From contig CALWDO010000005.1 of NCBI GenBank assembly GCA_944376715.1, forward strand, positions 40,033-104,032: a stretch of DNA of 64,000 nucleotides, given 5' to 3'. Every line of letters starts with the position of its first letter. The stretch's first letter is position 1. The notes under the pieces were generated by a model. The model ran no database searches. It had not been told where the DNA came from and saw only the letters and a program-made list of their open reading frames with translations. The DNA is from an uncultured Lachnoclostridium sp. (GTDB lineage: Bacteria > Bacillota > Clostridia > Lachnospirales > Lachnospiraceae). Below, piece after piece: positions 8,430 to 15,951 of this stretch. A program made the position numbers and the translations under genes.

Positions 8430-8469
8430 ATTCCTGTCTCGTATTCTATATAGAATACGAGACAGGAAT
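8430..8469. repeat. Perfect 40-nt palindrome downstream of the ATPase pair
   Basis: Every base from 8430 to 8469 is matched about the centre between 8449 and 8450 (arms begin ATTCCTGTCTCG). No T-tract follows. Its sequence is unrelated to the palindrome at 6321-6352, but the two bracket the AT-rich gene pair. It may serve as an mRNA-end hairpin, an operator or a recombination landmark. Confidence 0.85.
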
Positions 8470-8523
8470 TGTAAACAAATAATGAGTTTGCAAAATTTGA
8501 ATTTAAGGCAGGAGAGAAAAAGT

Positions 8524-8637
8524 ATGAATATCTACATCATCCACCGTGAATTTTCCAACAAGCAATCTGCCGACTCCGCAGTCAGCAGAGCGATCCGCAA
8601 TCACTTGAAAACCAACCAGCAGAGGGAAAGCCAATGA
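8524..8637 (+). CDS. 37-residue ORF, possible leader peptide of the recombinase gene
   Basis: A short ORF, MNIYIIHREFSNKQSADSA to the end NQQRESQ, with a plausible ribosome site (GGCAGGAGAG) 8-10 bases upstream. Its stop codon TGA (8635-8637) falls exactly in the loop of the terminator hairpin at 8624-8650. The serine recombinase begins 32 bases later. A ribosome finishing this ORF would cover the 5' arm of the hairpin, so translation could relieve termination. It could also be a small directionality or regulatory protein. I see no known domain. Confidence 0.6.
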   Translation: MNIYIIHREFSNKQSADSAVSRAIRNHLKTNQQRESQ

Positions 8638-8650
8638 GCTTTCCCTTTTT
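8624..8650 (+). terminator. Terminator/attenuator hairpin before the recombinase gene
   Basis: A perfect 8-bp stem, GGGAAAGC (8624-8631) with GCTTTCCC (8638-8645), followed by TTTTT. The recombinase ribosome site AAGGAGG (8657-8663) follows 6 bases later. The loop is the final CAA codon and the stop codon of the upstream 37-residue ORF. Confidence 0.75.
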
Positions 8651-8669
8651 ACTCCAAGGAGGAACTTGA

Positions 8670-10277
8670 ATGAAGACCTTAACGGCTATTTACTGCCGTC
8701 TTTCCAAGGAGGACGGCGATAAGGAAGAATCCAACAGCATCGAATCCCAGCGCCGGATCTTGAACGCATACATAGCAGATCATTCAGATCTGGAATTATA
8801 TCAGGAGTATGTGGACGACGGATATACAGGGACAAACTTCCGAAGACCCGGATTTCAGAGCATGCTCATAGATGCTCAGGAGAAAAAGTTCTCTTGTATT
8901 ATTGTAAAAGATCTGAGCCGTCTCGGCCGCAATTACCTGGAGACCGGGCGATATACGCAGCAAATATTTCCGCAGCTGGGAATCCGTTTCATTGCCATCA
9001 ATGATAATGTGGATACGGAAAGGGATAGCCAGCAGGGATTTGACATGATGCTGCCGATCCGCAATATTTTCAACGAGAGCTATTCCCAGGATATATCCCG
9101 AAAAGTACAGTCCAGCTTCAAGGCAATGCAGAAAGCCGGAGCTTTCTGTGGCTCTCATACCAGTTATGGATATCACAAGAATCCGGCGGATAAACATAAG
9201 CTGGTGATCGATCCGTACGCGGCGGCGGTGGTGAAAGACATCTATTCTTGGTACTTATCCGGCATGGGGCAAAGATCGATCGCTGCGCGGCTGAATAAAA
9301 TGGGTATTTCCTGTCCTTCTATATATAAGAAGGAAAACGGTGAAAACTATCGAAACAACCATCGACTGGAGACGACATCGTACTGGACCTACAGTACGGT
9401 TCACCGAATACTGCAGAATGCGATGTACAAAGGCTCTATGGTGCAGAATAAGACGATCCGAAGAATGAGAGGAAGGGCAAAGACGCGTCCAAAAGAGGAA
9501 TGGATCATCGTGGACGGAACCCATGAGGCGATCATAGATCCAGAAACATGGGAACGGGTTCAGGAATTGTTAAAAAAGAGAACCCGTGTCAATGACTTTC
9601 ATCAAAACGTCAGTATTTTCGCAGGCTTTCTAAAATGTGCGGATTGTGGCCGTGCCATGGTAAAGCGTAAAAGTAAGGGGGAGTATCTATATAGCTGCGG
9701 AGCATACTCCAGATCCGGAACAAAAGTGTGTACCAGCCATTCTATCTGCCATAGCGTTTTAGAAAAGATTATACTTGATGATATCAATACTGTGATCGCA
9801 AATGTGGAAGATATAAAAAGTCTGGTAGAGAATCAGTGCAAAGAAGGTCATACCGGCGTCGGACAGATAGAAAAAGAGATCCAACAGGTTAAAGAAAAGC
9901 TGCAGAAAACAGAACGGATGAAACGGGAGATATACCTGGACTATAAAGAAGGATTGCTGTCGAAAGAAGAATATTTGAATATGCGGGAAGAGTATCAAAG
10001 CCAGGAAGAATTCCTACATTCAAAACTGGAGAAATTTACGGAACAAAGTCAGGAAGAACCGGAAAAGATTCTGGACTCACCATGGATTCAAAATCTTCTT
10101 GCGAGAAAACATATCGACGAACTGGACCGGGAGACGATTGTGGAATTTATCGAACAAATAGAGGTCGGAGAGAAAAATGAGAATCATGAGCAGAAGATTA
10201 CGATTCATTACCTGTTTTCTGACGAACTGAAGGACTTGTTCCAGATCTTCTACAAAGACGGCGGAAAGAACACGTAA
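8670..10277 (+). CDS. Large serine recombinase (element integrase)
   Basis: A site-specific recombinase of 535 residues that would integrate and excise the element. The resolvase catalytic domain is at residues 1-150, with the nucleophile Ser12 in YCRLSKEDG, and with IVKDLSRLGRNYLETGRY and the arginine-rich NESYSQDISRKVQSSF helix. The recombinase domain runs from about 165 to 290 (GQRSIAARLNKMGI and WTYSTVHRILQNAMYKG). A zinc ribbon follows, with CADCG near 320 and two further cysteines before 355. A long coiled coil is at about 390-460. The length is close to TnpX/TndX-type enzymes of clostridial elements. A full AAGGAGG lies 7 bases before the ATG. Expression may be limited by the hairpin just upstream. 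Confidence 0.95.
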   Translation: MKTLTAIYCRLSKEDGDKEESNSIESQRRILNAYIADHSDLELYQEYVDDGYTGTNFRRPGFQSMLIDAQEKKFSCIIVKDLSRLGRNYLETGRYTQQIFPQLGIRFIAINDNVDTERDSQQGFDMMLPIRNIFNESYSQDISRKVQSSFKAMQKAGAFCGSHTSYGYHKNPADKHKLVIDPYAAAVVKDIYSWYLSGMGQRSIAARLNKMGISCPSIYKKENGENYRNNHRLETTSYWTYSTVHRILQNAMYKGSMVQNKTIRRMRGRAKTRPKEEWIIVDGTHEAIIDPETWERVQELLKKRTRVNDFHQNVSIFAGFLKCADCGRAMVKRKSKGEYLYSCGAYSRSGTKVCTSHSICHSVLEKIILDDINTVIANVEDIKSLVENQCKEGHTGVGQIEKEIQQVKEKLQKTERMKREIYLDYKEGLLSKEEYLNMREEYQSQEEFLHSKLEKFTEQSQEEPEKILDSPWIQNLLARKHIDELDRETIVEFIEQIEVGEKNENHEQKITIHYLFSDELKDLFQIFYKDGGKNT

Positions 10278-10348
10278 ATCCGATTGCTAAAAAGGCAGAT
10301 TTCATCTATACTTTATAGTAGCATTCAGAAAGGCGGAAAGATGTATTT

Positions 10349-12052
10349 ATGAAGGGGAAAAAGCTGCTTCCAATAGGTATAGAAAATTTTACGAAACTTC
10401 GTACAGAAGATTTCTATTATATTGACAAGACCGGACTGATCAGCGAGCTGTTGTATAATTGGGCGCAGGTTACCTTGCTGCTCCGTCCCCGCCGTTTTGG
10501 AAAATCTCTGAACATGAACATGCTGAAAACGTTCTTTGAGATCGGATGTGACAAAGAATTGTTCGCGGGACTGAAAATATGGGAAGATCAGGAACTGTGC
10601 AAAAAATATATGGGGCGTTTTCCCGTGGTTTCACTTACCTTAAAAGGCGTGGATGGTCCCAATTATGAAACAGCACGGGGTATGCTTTGTTCGGAGATAA
10701 GAAATGAGGCCGCCAGATTCTCATTTCTGGAAACCAGTGAAGAATTGAATGTAAAGGATAAAGACGACTATCGTTGCCTTTTATGGGGAGAGGCTGCAGA
10801 GGGGCTTCCATATATGCTGACGGATGAAACTCTGTATGGGAGCCTGAAGACGCTGACCAGACTGTTGGCGAAGCACTATAGGCAAGAGGTTATTCTGCTC
10901 ATTGATGAGTATGATGTTCCGTTGGATAAGGCGTATCAAAACGGTTATTATGACGAAATGACAGATTTAATCAGGAATGTGTTTTCTCAGGTTTTGAAAA
11001 CCAATGATTACCTTCAGTTTGCAGTGCTGACAGGTTGTCTGCGCATCTCCAAAGAGAGTATTTTTACCGGGCTGAATAATCTTCGTGTACTGACGGTTAT
11101 GGACAGGCAGTTTGGTGAATATTTCGGTTTTACAGATCAGGAAGTGCGGGACATGCTTTCATATTATGGACAGATGGGCGCTTACAGCACTATGAAAGAA
11201 TGGTATGACGGCTACCGGTTCGGCAACACAAATGTGTATTGCCCGTGGGATGTGGTGAATTACTGCTCGGATCTCCGGGCAGATCCCCATAACTGGCCCA
11301 AAGATTACTGGTCGAATACCAGCAGCAATAATATCGTGAGACGTCTGCTTCAGAAAGCGACGGCTGCTACGAAGAGAGAAGTGGAGAATCTGATCGCCGG
11401 TGAGGGAATCTCAAAAAGTATACGGTCAGAACTGACATACCGGGATCTGGACGGTACAGTAGAAAATGTCTGGAGCGTTTTGCTTATGACCGGATATCTG
11501 ACGCTGAAAAAACCTGCGGATGGCAGGACTGTGGAGTTGATAATTCCGAATCAGGAGATCAGGGAAATCTTTATTACACAGATCAGGGAATGGTTTGAAG
11601 AACAGACAGCAGGCGACCAAAGAAAATTGAATGAGCTTTGCATGGCGTTTCAAAAAGGCGATGCGCAGACCGTGGAGGATTTATTTAATGAATATTTGCG
11701 CAGAACCATCAGTATCCGTGATGCCGGAGCACGAAGGGACAGAAAGGAAAACTTCTACCATGGCATCCTTCTGGGACTTTTAGGCTACGCGGAGGATTGG
11801 ATCGTTTCTTCTAATACAGAAGCGGGAGATGGGTATTGCGATATCCGGATTGAAGACGAGAAGCACAGAACTGGCATAGTGATCGAGATGAAATATGCGG
11901 AAGACGGAGATCTGGAGAAAGCATGCAGGAGAGCTATAGAGCAGATCGATGACAAAAATTATACAGATACATTCCTGAATGACGGAATGGAGACAGTACG
12001 GAAATACGGGATTGCATGTTATAAGAAGCGCTGCAAGGTTTTGATTGGGTAA
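10349..12052 (+). CDS. AAA-ATPase-like protein with PD-(D/E)XK C-terminal domain (DUF1703 type)
   Basis: A 567-residue member of a large gut-bacterial family that joins an AAA-ATPase-like domain to a nuclease-like domain. The N-terminus LPIGIENFTKLRTEDFYYID and the degenerate Walker A LRPRRFGKSLNM (about residues 47-58) are diagnostic. Walker B is VILLIDEYDVPLD near residue 190. The C-terminal nuclease core shows GYCDIRI and IVIEMKYAED (Asp...Glu-x-Lys) at about residues 505-525. Such genes are numerous in Lachnospiraceae and Bacteroidetes, often in accessory regions, and their function is unknown. The gene lies between the recombinase and the interrupted host gene, so it seems to be the outermost cargo of the element. 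It could instead be a separate later arrival. Confidence 0.88.
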   Translation: MKGKKLLPIGIENFTKLRTEDFYYIDKTGLISELLYNWAQVTLLLRPRRFGKSLNMNMLKTFFEIGCDKELFAGLKIWEDQELCKKYMGRFPVVSLTLKGVDGPNYETARGMLCSEIRNEAARFSFLETSEELNVKDKDDYRCLLWGEAAEGLPYMLTDETLYGSLKTLTRLLAKHYRQEVILLIDEYDVPLDKAYQNGYYDEMTDLIRNVFSQVLKTNDYLQFAVLTGCLRISKESIFTGLNNLRVLTVMDRQFGEYFGFTDQEVRDMLSYYGQMGAYSTMKEWYDGYRFGNTNVYCPWDVVNYCSDLRADPHNWPKDYWSNTSSNNIVRRLLQKATAATKREVENLIAGEGISKSIRSELTYRDLDGTVENVWSVLLMTGYLTLKKPADGRTVELIIPNQEIREIFITQIREWFEEQTAGDQRKLNELCMAFQKGDAQTVEDLFNEYLRRTISIRDAGARRDRKENFYHGILLGLLGYAEDWIVSSNTEAGDGYCDIRIEDEKHRTGIVIEMKYAEDGDLEKACRRAIEQIDDKNYTDTFLNDGMETVRKYGIACYKKRCKVLIG

Positions 12053-12066
12053 GGATTAATCTTTTT

Positions 12067-12101
12067 GGACCGGTACATAAACGAAGTGTACCGGTCCTTT
12101 T
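12067..12101 (+). terminator. Rho-independent terminator at the element end
   Basis: An 11-bp perfect stem, GGACCGGTACA (12067-12077) with TGTACCGGTCC (12087-12097), then TTTT. It ends the AAA/PD-(D/E)XK transcript a few bases before the disrupted deacetylase sequence begins. Confidence 0.85.
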
Positions 12102-12107
12102 CCGCAA

Positions 12108-12305
12108 TCACACATTTCCCCATGCCGCGTCAAAGCTCAGGGAAACTTTTGGCGTTTCTGTCTGGACGCAGTAGATCGGCAGCTTCCGGCTTTCCACCAG
12201 GGCAGAGGCTGGGACGGTGTCTTTGCCGAAAAATACTGTGCCAACCAGCACAACAGCCAGGCAGAGAGCGAGGATACCTGCTTTTGAGAGGAACAAATGT
12301 TTCAT
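12108..12305 (-). pseudogene. 5' fragment of a PdaB-like sporulation polysaccharide deacetylase gene, interrupted
   Basis: The minus strand encodes a signal-anchor (MKHLFLSKAGILALCLAVVL) and then RKLPIYCVQTETPKVSLSFD followed by AAWGN, the start of the catalytic domain of PdaB-type NodB-fold deacetylases. In intact proteins the next residues carry the metal-binding region and another 180 or so residues; here the frame meets a stop right after Gly-Asn-Val. The preserved start codon and reading frame indicate recent breakage, not random decay. The break coincides with the right end of the mobile element, so the rest of the gene should lie beyond the left edge of the window. The family call rests on the SFDAAWGN motif. 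Confidence 0.8.
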
Positions 12306-12387
12306 ATATACTCCGCAGGATATTTCTTGCTTCTATGTGTATGAGATTTGCAAGGGAATCATGACAAATTGTTCGGCGCGGACTTCA

Positions 12388-12416
12388 TTGAAAACAGAAA
12401 AAGAATGCGGTATAAT
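12388..12416 (+). promoter_or_regulatory. Sigma-A type promoter for the LCP gene
   Basis: TTGAAA (12388-12393), a 17-bp spacer, and TATAAT (12411-12416) lie 37 bases before the LCP start codon. Confidence 0.75.
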
Positions 12417-12453
12417 AATACAACATTATTTTTGACAGTTTAGGAGATTAAAA

Positions 12454-13449
12454 ATGAAAATAAAAAATGAAGAAAAAGGAACGGGAAAAAAGAAACATAA
12501 AAGAAAGAAATGGCATCCGTTTGTTAAGGGATTTCTGGGGTGTATGCTTGTGCTTATACTGCTGTTAGGCGTAGGAGTTTTTCTGGCGGGCGGCATGTTG
12601 TATGGAAAGTTGGATTATCAGGAAGTAGATTCCCTGTCCGACGAACCTTTTAAAGAAGAGGGAGTTAAAAATATTCTCCTGATTGGCAATGACTCCAGGA
12701 CAGATGATGAGAGCGGCCGTTCTGACGCGATGATTCTGGTTTCTATCAGCAGTAAGACCAATTCGATTCATCTGACTTCGTTTTTAAGAGACATGTATGT
12801 GGATATTCCGGGGCATGACGGAAACCGTTTAAACGCCGCGTACGCTTACGGCGGTCCGGAACTTTTAATGGAAACTCTGGAGGAGAACTTTGATATCCAG
12901 GTAAATCGTTATATGCTCGTGAATTTCCAGGCGTTCGCCAATCTGATAGATGCTGTCGGCGGTATAGACCTGGATGTGACGAATGAAGAAGTCCAGTATA
13001 TTAATGGATATCTGGTAGAGTATAACCAGCTGGAAGGAAGGCCGGAAGGAACGGATTATCTGGATACTTCACTCAGCGGGAATATTCACCTGAACGGACC
13101 TCAGGCGTTGGCATACTGCCGCAACCGATATATTGGCACGGATTTCGCAAGAACGGAAAGACAGCGGAAAGTCATAGCGGCTGCAGTTAAAAAAGCTCCG
13201 CTGGCGCTGGCAACCAATGGAAGCGAACTGATTGACGGCGTAATGTCAAATATTACCACCAATCTGACAAGCTCGGAATTCAGCGGTCTGCTGCTGCAGG
13301 CTCCGGCAATGATGACCTATGAGATGGTACAGGGAAGCATTCCGCTGGAAGGGACTTATTCCAATGCGACGATAAGAGGAATGGCGGTCCTGGAAGTTGA
13401 TTTTGAGGCAAACAAAGAATACATACAGACAGAAATTTACGGAAAGTAA
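12454..13449 (+). CDS. LytR-CpsA-Psr (LCP) family cell-wall glycopolymer ligase
   Basis: A membrane-anchored enzyme of 331 residues that transfers undecaprenyl-linked anionic polymers to peptidoglycan. A lysine-rich cytosolic start is followed by one membrane helix (GCMLVLILLLGVGVFLAGG, about residues 30-48) and an extracellular catalytic domain. Conserved pieces are NILLIGNDSR near residue 75, SDAMILVSI, TSFLRDMYVDIPG near residue 108, NYMLVNF-like RYMLVNFQAF, VGGIDLDV, and YCRNRYIGTDFARTERQRKV near residue 227, with the arginines that bind the lipid pyrophosphate. The gene is monocistronic, with its own promoter upstream and terminator downstream. Confidence 0.93.
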   Translation: MKIKNEEKGTGKKKHKRKKWHPFVKGFLGCMLVLILLLGVGVFLAGGMLYGKLDYQEVDSLSDEPFKEEGVKNILLIGNDSRTDDESGRSDAMILVSISSKTNSIHLTSFLRDMYVDIPGHDGNRLNAAYAYGGPELLMETLEENFDIQVNRYMLVNFQAFANLIDAVGGIDLDVTNEEVQYINGYLVEYNQLEGRPEGTDYLDTSLSGNIHLNGPQALAYCRNRYIGTDFARTERQRKVIAAAVKKAPLALATNGSELIDGVMSNITTNLTSSEFSGLLLQAPAMMTYEMVQGSIPLEGTYSNATIRGMAVLEVDFEANKEYIQTEIYGK

Positions 13450-13467
13450 TTTTTGTTGTGGGGTTGA

Positions 13468-13500
13468 AAGACCGGTGCGGATGTTCCGTGCCGGTCTTTT
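13468..13500 (+). terminator. Terminator after the LCP gene
   Basis: AAGACCGGTGCGG (13468-13480) pairs with CCGTGCCGGTCTT (13486-13498) with two wobbles, then a short T-run. Confidence 0.8.
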
Positions 13501-13527
13501 GCGAAAATCCGAGGCATAAAAAGTGGG

Positions 13528-13556
13528 TTGTACATTCATTTAATTATGAGTATAAT
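13528..13556 (+). promoter_or_regulatory. Promoter of the exporter-lrgAB operon
   Basis: TTGTAC (13528-13533), 17-bp spacer, TATAAT (13551-13556), 31 bases before the first start codon. Confidence 0.75.
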
Positions 13557-13587
13557 GGTACCGTTTGAGAAAGGATCAGAATAAAGA

Positions 13588-14370
13588 ATGGAAAAAGAAG
13601 ATAAAAGCGAAGCTTTAAATGTGGCCTTTCTTGCGGGAGATATTCTGTTGGCAAGCGGAGCCGAGATTTTCCGTGTGGAGGATACGATTTTCCGTATTGC
13701 CCAGGCATACGGAGTGGAATCCAGCGACGCGTTTGTGCTGAGCAGCGGTATATTTTTGACGGCAGGAAATGAACGGGAGGCAGATTTTGCCAGGGTTCTT
13801 CATATTCCGCTCAGCGCAGCGCGTTTGGACAAAGTGACGGAGGTAAATCAGCTTTCCAGAGAGATTGTCCAGGGAAAGCATACGCCGGCTCAGGCGCGGG
13901 AGCGCCTTTTAGAGATTCAGAAAATGCCGGCGAAACCTAAAATACATCAGGTATTGGCTTCCGGCGTGGGAAGCGCCTGTTTTTGTTTCCTGTTCGGCGG
14001 GGACTGGCTGGACAGTCTGGCGGCGTTTATGTCAGGACTTCTTTTATATCTGTATTTATTATATTGGGTAAGAGGACGCCTTTCTAAAATTGCTTCCAAT
14101 ATTTCCGGAGGGGCGCTGGTCACATTTTGTTGTATTCTGTTGTATCGATGCGGAATCGGGCATCAGCTGGGGCAGATGGTTATCGGGTCTATTATCCCGC
14201 TGGTTCCGGGAGTGGCTTTTACTACGGCGATCCGTGACATCGCGGATGAAGATTATATCGCCGGATCTGTCCGTATGCTGGACGCCCTGCTTGTAACCTT
14301 CTGTATAGCTATGGGAGTGGGATTGGTTATGACGCTCTATCATTATCTGACGGGAGGAACGATGCTGTGA
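13588..14370 (+). CDS. ThrE/YjjP-type threonine-serine exporter, large subunit (DUF1212)
   Basis: A 260-residue protein matching the N-terminal half of the amino-acid exporter ThrE, split here into two genes. The cytosolic region has LLASGAEIFRVEDTIFRIAQ (about residues 19-38), the family's most conserved block, and VTEVNQLSREIV near residue 90. About five membrane helices follow from residue 125, including IIPLVPGVAFTTAIRDIADED near residue 205. The stop overlaps the GTG start of the small subunit, so they are translated together. Export of threonine, serine or small dicarboxylates is known for relatives; the substrate here is not shown. Confidence 0.88.
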   Translation: MEKEDKSEALNVAFLAGDILLASGAEIFRVEDTIFRIAQAYGVESSDAFVLSSGIFLTAGNEREADFARVLHIPLSAARLDKVTEVNQLSREIVQGKHTPAQARERLLEIQKMPAKPKIHQVLASGVGSACFCFLFGGDWLDSLAAFMSGLLLYLYLLYWVRGRLSKIASNISGGALVTFCCILLYRCGIGHQLGQMVIGSIIPLVPGVAFTTAIRDIADEDYIAGSVRMLDALLVTFCIAMGVGLVMTLYHYLTGGTML

Positions 14371-14822
14371 ATGGAAGAATCATATGGGAATTTCTGGCGG
14401 CATTTGCGGGAACGGCGGCGTTTGCTTTGCTGTTTCAGGTGCCGAAGAGGTATTATAAATACTGCGGCCTGATCGGAGGGTGCGGATGGATCTGTTATCA
14501 ATTTCTATTAACAGGTTGTTCGGAACCTCTGGCGGCTTTTTTTGCCAATGTGGTGGTAGTGTTTTTGTCACGCTTTCTGGCTGTGAGGGAAAAATGTCCG
14601 GTTACAGTTTTCCTGATTTCAGGAATCTTCCCGCTGGTGCCCGGGGCAGGGATTTACTGGACGGCTTATTATATTGTGGTCAATGAGTTGGGGCTGGCAG
14701 GTCAGCGGGGCTTTCAGACATTGAAAATCGCGGTGGCGATCGTACTTAGTATCTTATTGGTTTTTGAACTTCCGCAGGGGATATTCCGTATAGGCATTCG
14801 AAAGGAGAAAGAAATAATATGA
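14367..14822 (+). CDS. ThrE/YjjB-type exporter, small subunit (DUF3815)
   Basis: A 151-residue membrane protein that completes the split ThrE-type exporter. It has four predicted helices, with ISGIFPLVPGAGIYWTAYYI near residue 85 as the second-half signature echoing the VPG motif of the partner. The start is GTG at 14367, which overlaps the partner's stop (GTGA) and has GGGAGG nine bases upstream. The ATG at 14371 is out of frame. It ends overlapping the next start as ATGA. Confidence 0.87.
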   Translation: MNGRIIWEFLAAFAGTAAFALLFQVPKRYYKYCGLIGGCGWICYQFLLTGCSEPLAAFFANVVVVFLSRFLAVREKCPVTVFLISGIFPLVPGAGIYWTAYYIVVNELGLAGQRGFQTLKIAVAIVLSILLVFELPQGIFRIGIRKEKEII

Positions 14823-15178
14823 AATACGTCAGACAGTTTTTGATCATACTTTTAGTGACGTTTCTTGGTGAAGTTTGTAAATATTTGATTCCGCTGCCGG
14901 TTCCGGCGTCGATCTATGGCCTTCTTTTATTGCTGGGAGCGCTGCTGGCCGGAGTGATAAAGCTGGATCAGGTAAAAGAAGTATCTGGTTTCTTGATTGA
15001 GATTATGCCGTTGATGTTCATACCTGCGGCAGTCGGCCTCCTGGAATCCTGGGGAGCCTTGAGCGGTATTTTCGCGGAAGTGGCTGTGATCACGGCAGTA
15101 TCTACGGTCCTGGTTATGGGGATCAGCGGTATCGTGACCCAGTGGATAATCCGGAGCGAAAGGAGTAAAAAGAAATGA
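14819..15178 (+). CDS. lrgA: LrgA/CidA family holin-like protein
   Basis: A 119-residue membrane protein with four helices. The family pattern is visible as LGEVCKYLIPLPVPASIYGL at about residues 19-38 and IMPLMFIPAAVGLLE near residue 60. It acts with LrgB in control of murein hydrolase activity or in export of small acids such as pyruvate, as reported for relatives. The ATG overlaps the stop of the ThrE-type subunit and has AAGGAGAAAG upstream, so the four genes make one operon. Linking an amino-acid exporter with LrgAB suggests a metabolite-efflux unit, which is an inference. Confidence 0.9.
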   Translation: MKYVRQFLIILLVTFLGEVCKYLIPLPVPASIYGLLLLLGALLAGVIKLDQVKEVSGFLIEIMPLMFIPAAVGLLESWGALSGIFAEVAVITAVSTVLVMGISGIVTQWIIRSERSKKK

Positions 15179-15867
15179 AAGAGATGCTGTGCAGTTCGGT
15201 TTTCTTTGGCGTGATGGTCAGCGTCCTGACTTATGAATTGGGAAATTTATTGAAGAGAAAATTTCACCTGGCGATTTTTAACCCTCTTCTGGTGTCTGTG
15301 GCTGCTGTGATCGGAATTTTGTTGGTTTTTCAGGTGGATTATGACTCTTATTACAATGGGGCCCAGTATTTAAGCTATCTGCTGACGCCTGCGACTGTTT
15401 GCCTGGCAGTGCCTTTATACGAGCAGATTACACTTTTGAAAAAACATTTGAAAGCTATTCTTGGAGGTATCCTGGCCGGCGTACTGACCAGCCTGCTGAG
15501 CATCCTGGCTATGTCCATAGTTTTCGGACTTTCCCATGAAGAATATGTTACTTTGCTGCCTAAGTCTATCACGACGGCGATCGGCATGGGCGTTTCCGAG
15601 GAACTGGGCGGTATCGTCACCATTACGGTGGCTGTCATTGTAATTACAGGGGTATTTGGGAATATTATCGGGGAAGCCGTTTTCCGGCTTTTCCGGATAG
15701 AGGAACCGGTGGCGAAAGGAATTGCCATTGGCTCGGCAGCACACGCTATAGGTACTGCAAAGGCTATGGAACTGGGTGAGGTAGAAGGCGCCATGAGCAG
15801 CCTGTCTATTGCGGTGGCAGGACTTCTTACCGTAATCGGAGCCTCACTGTTTGCAGGTTTCTATTGA
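15175..15867 (+). CDS. lrgB: LrgB/CidB family membrane protein
   Basis: The partner of LrgA, 230 residues with about seven membrane helices. Recognisable blocks are NPLLVSVAAVIGILLVF near residue 36, LTPATVCLAVPLYEQ near residue 75, LPKSITTAIGMGVSEELGG (about residues 128-146), and SAAHAIGTAKAMELGEVEGA near residue 188; the PKSITT and HAIGTA motifs are strongly conserved in the family. The start overlaps the lrgA stop as ATGA. It is the last gene of the operon. Confidence 0.92.
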   Translation: MKEMLCSSVFFGVMVSVLTYELGNLLKRKFHLAIFNPLLVSVAAVIGILLVFQVDYDSYYNGAQYLSYLLTPATVCLAVPLYEQITLLKKHLKAILGGILAGVLTSLLSILAMSIVFGLSHEEYVTLLPKSITTAIGMGVSEELGGIVTITVAVIVITGVFGNIIGEAVFRLFRIEEPVAKGIAIGSAAHAIGTAKAMELGEVEGAMSSLSIAVAGLLTVIGASLFAGFY

Positions 15868-15951
15868 AAACCTAACGCAAACTCCATATACTGAAAGGGG
15901 AAGAGTTGTCCCGGCTTATGAACTGTTAATATGTGCTAAAAGGGGAAGTAT

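Noticed and set aside
12065-12435. Short plus-strand ORFs over the pdaB fragment
   Set aside because: They overlap the element terminator and the LCP promoter, and the minus strand carries the recognisable deacetylase start.
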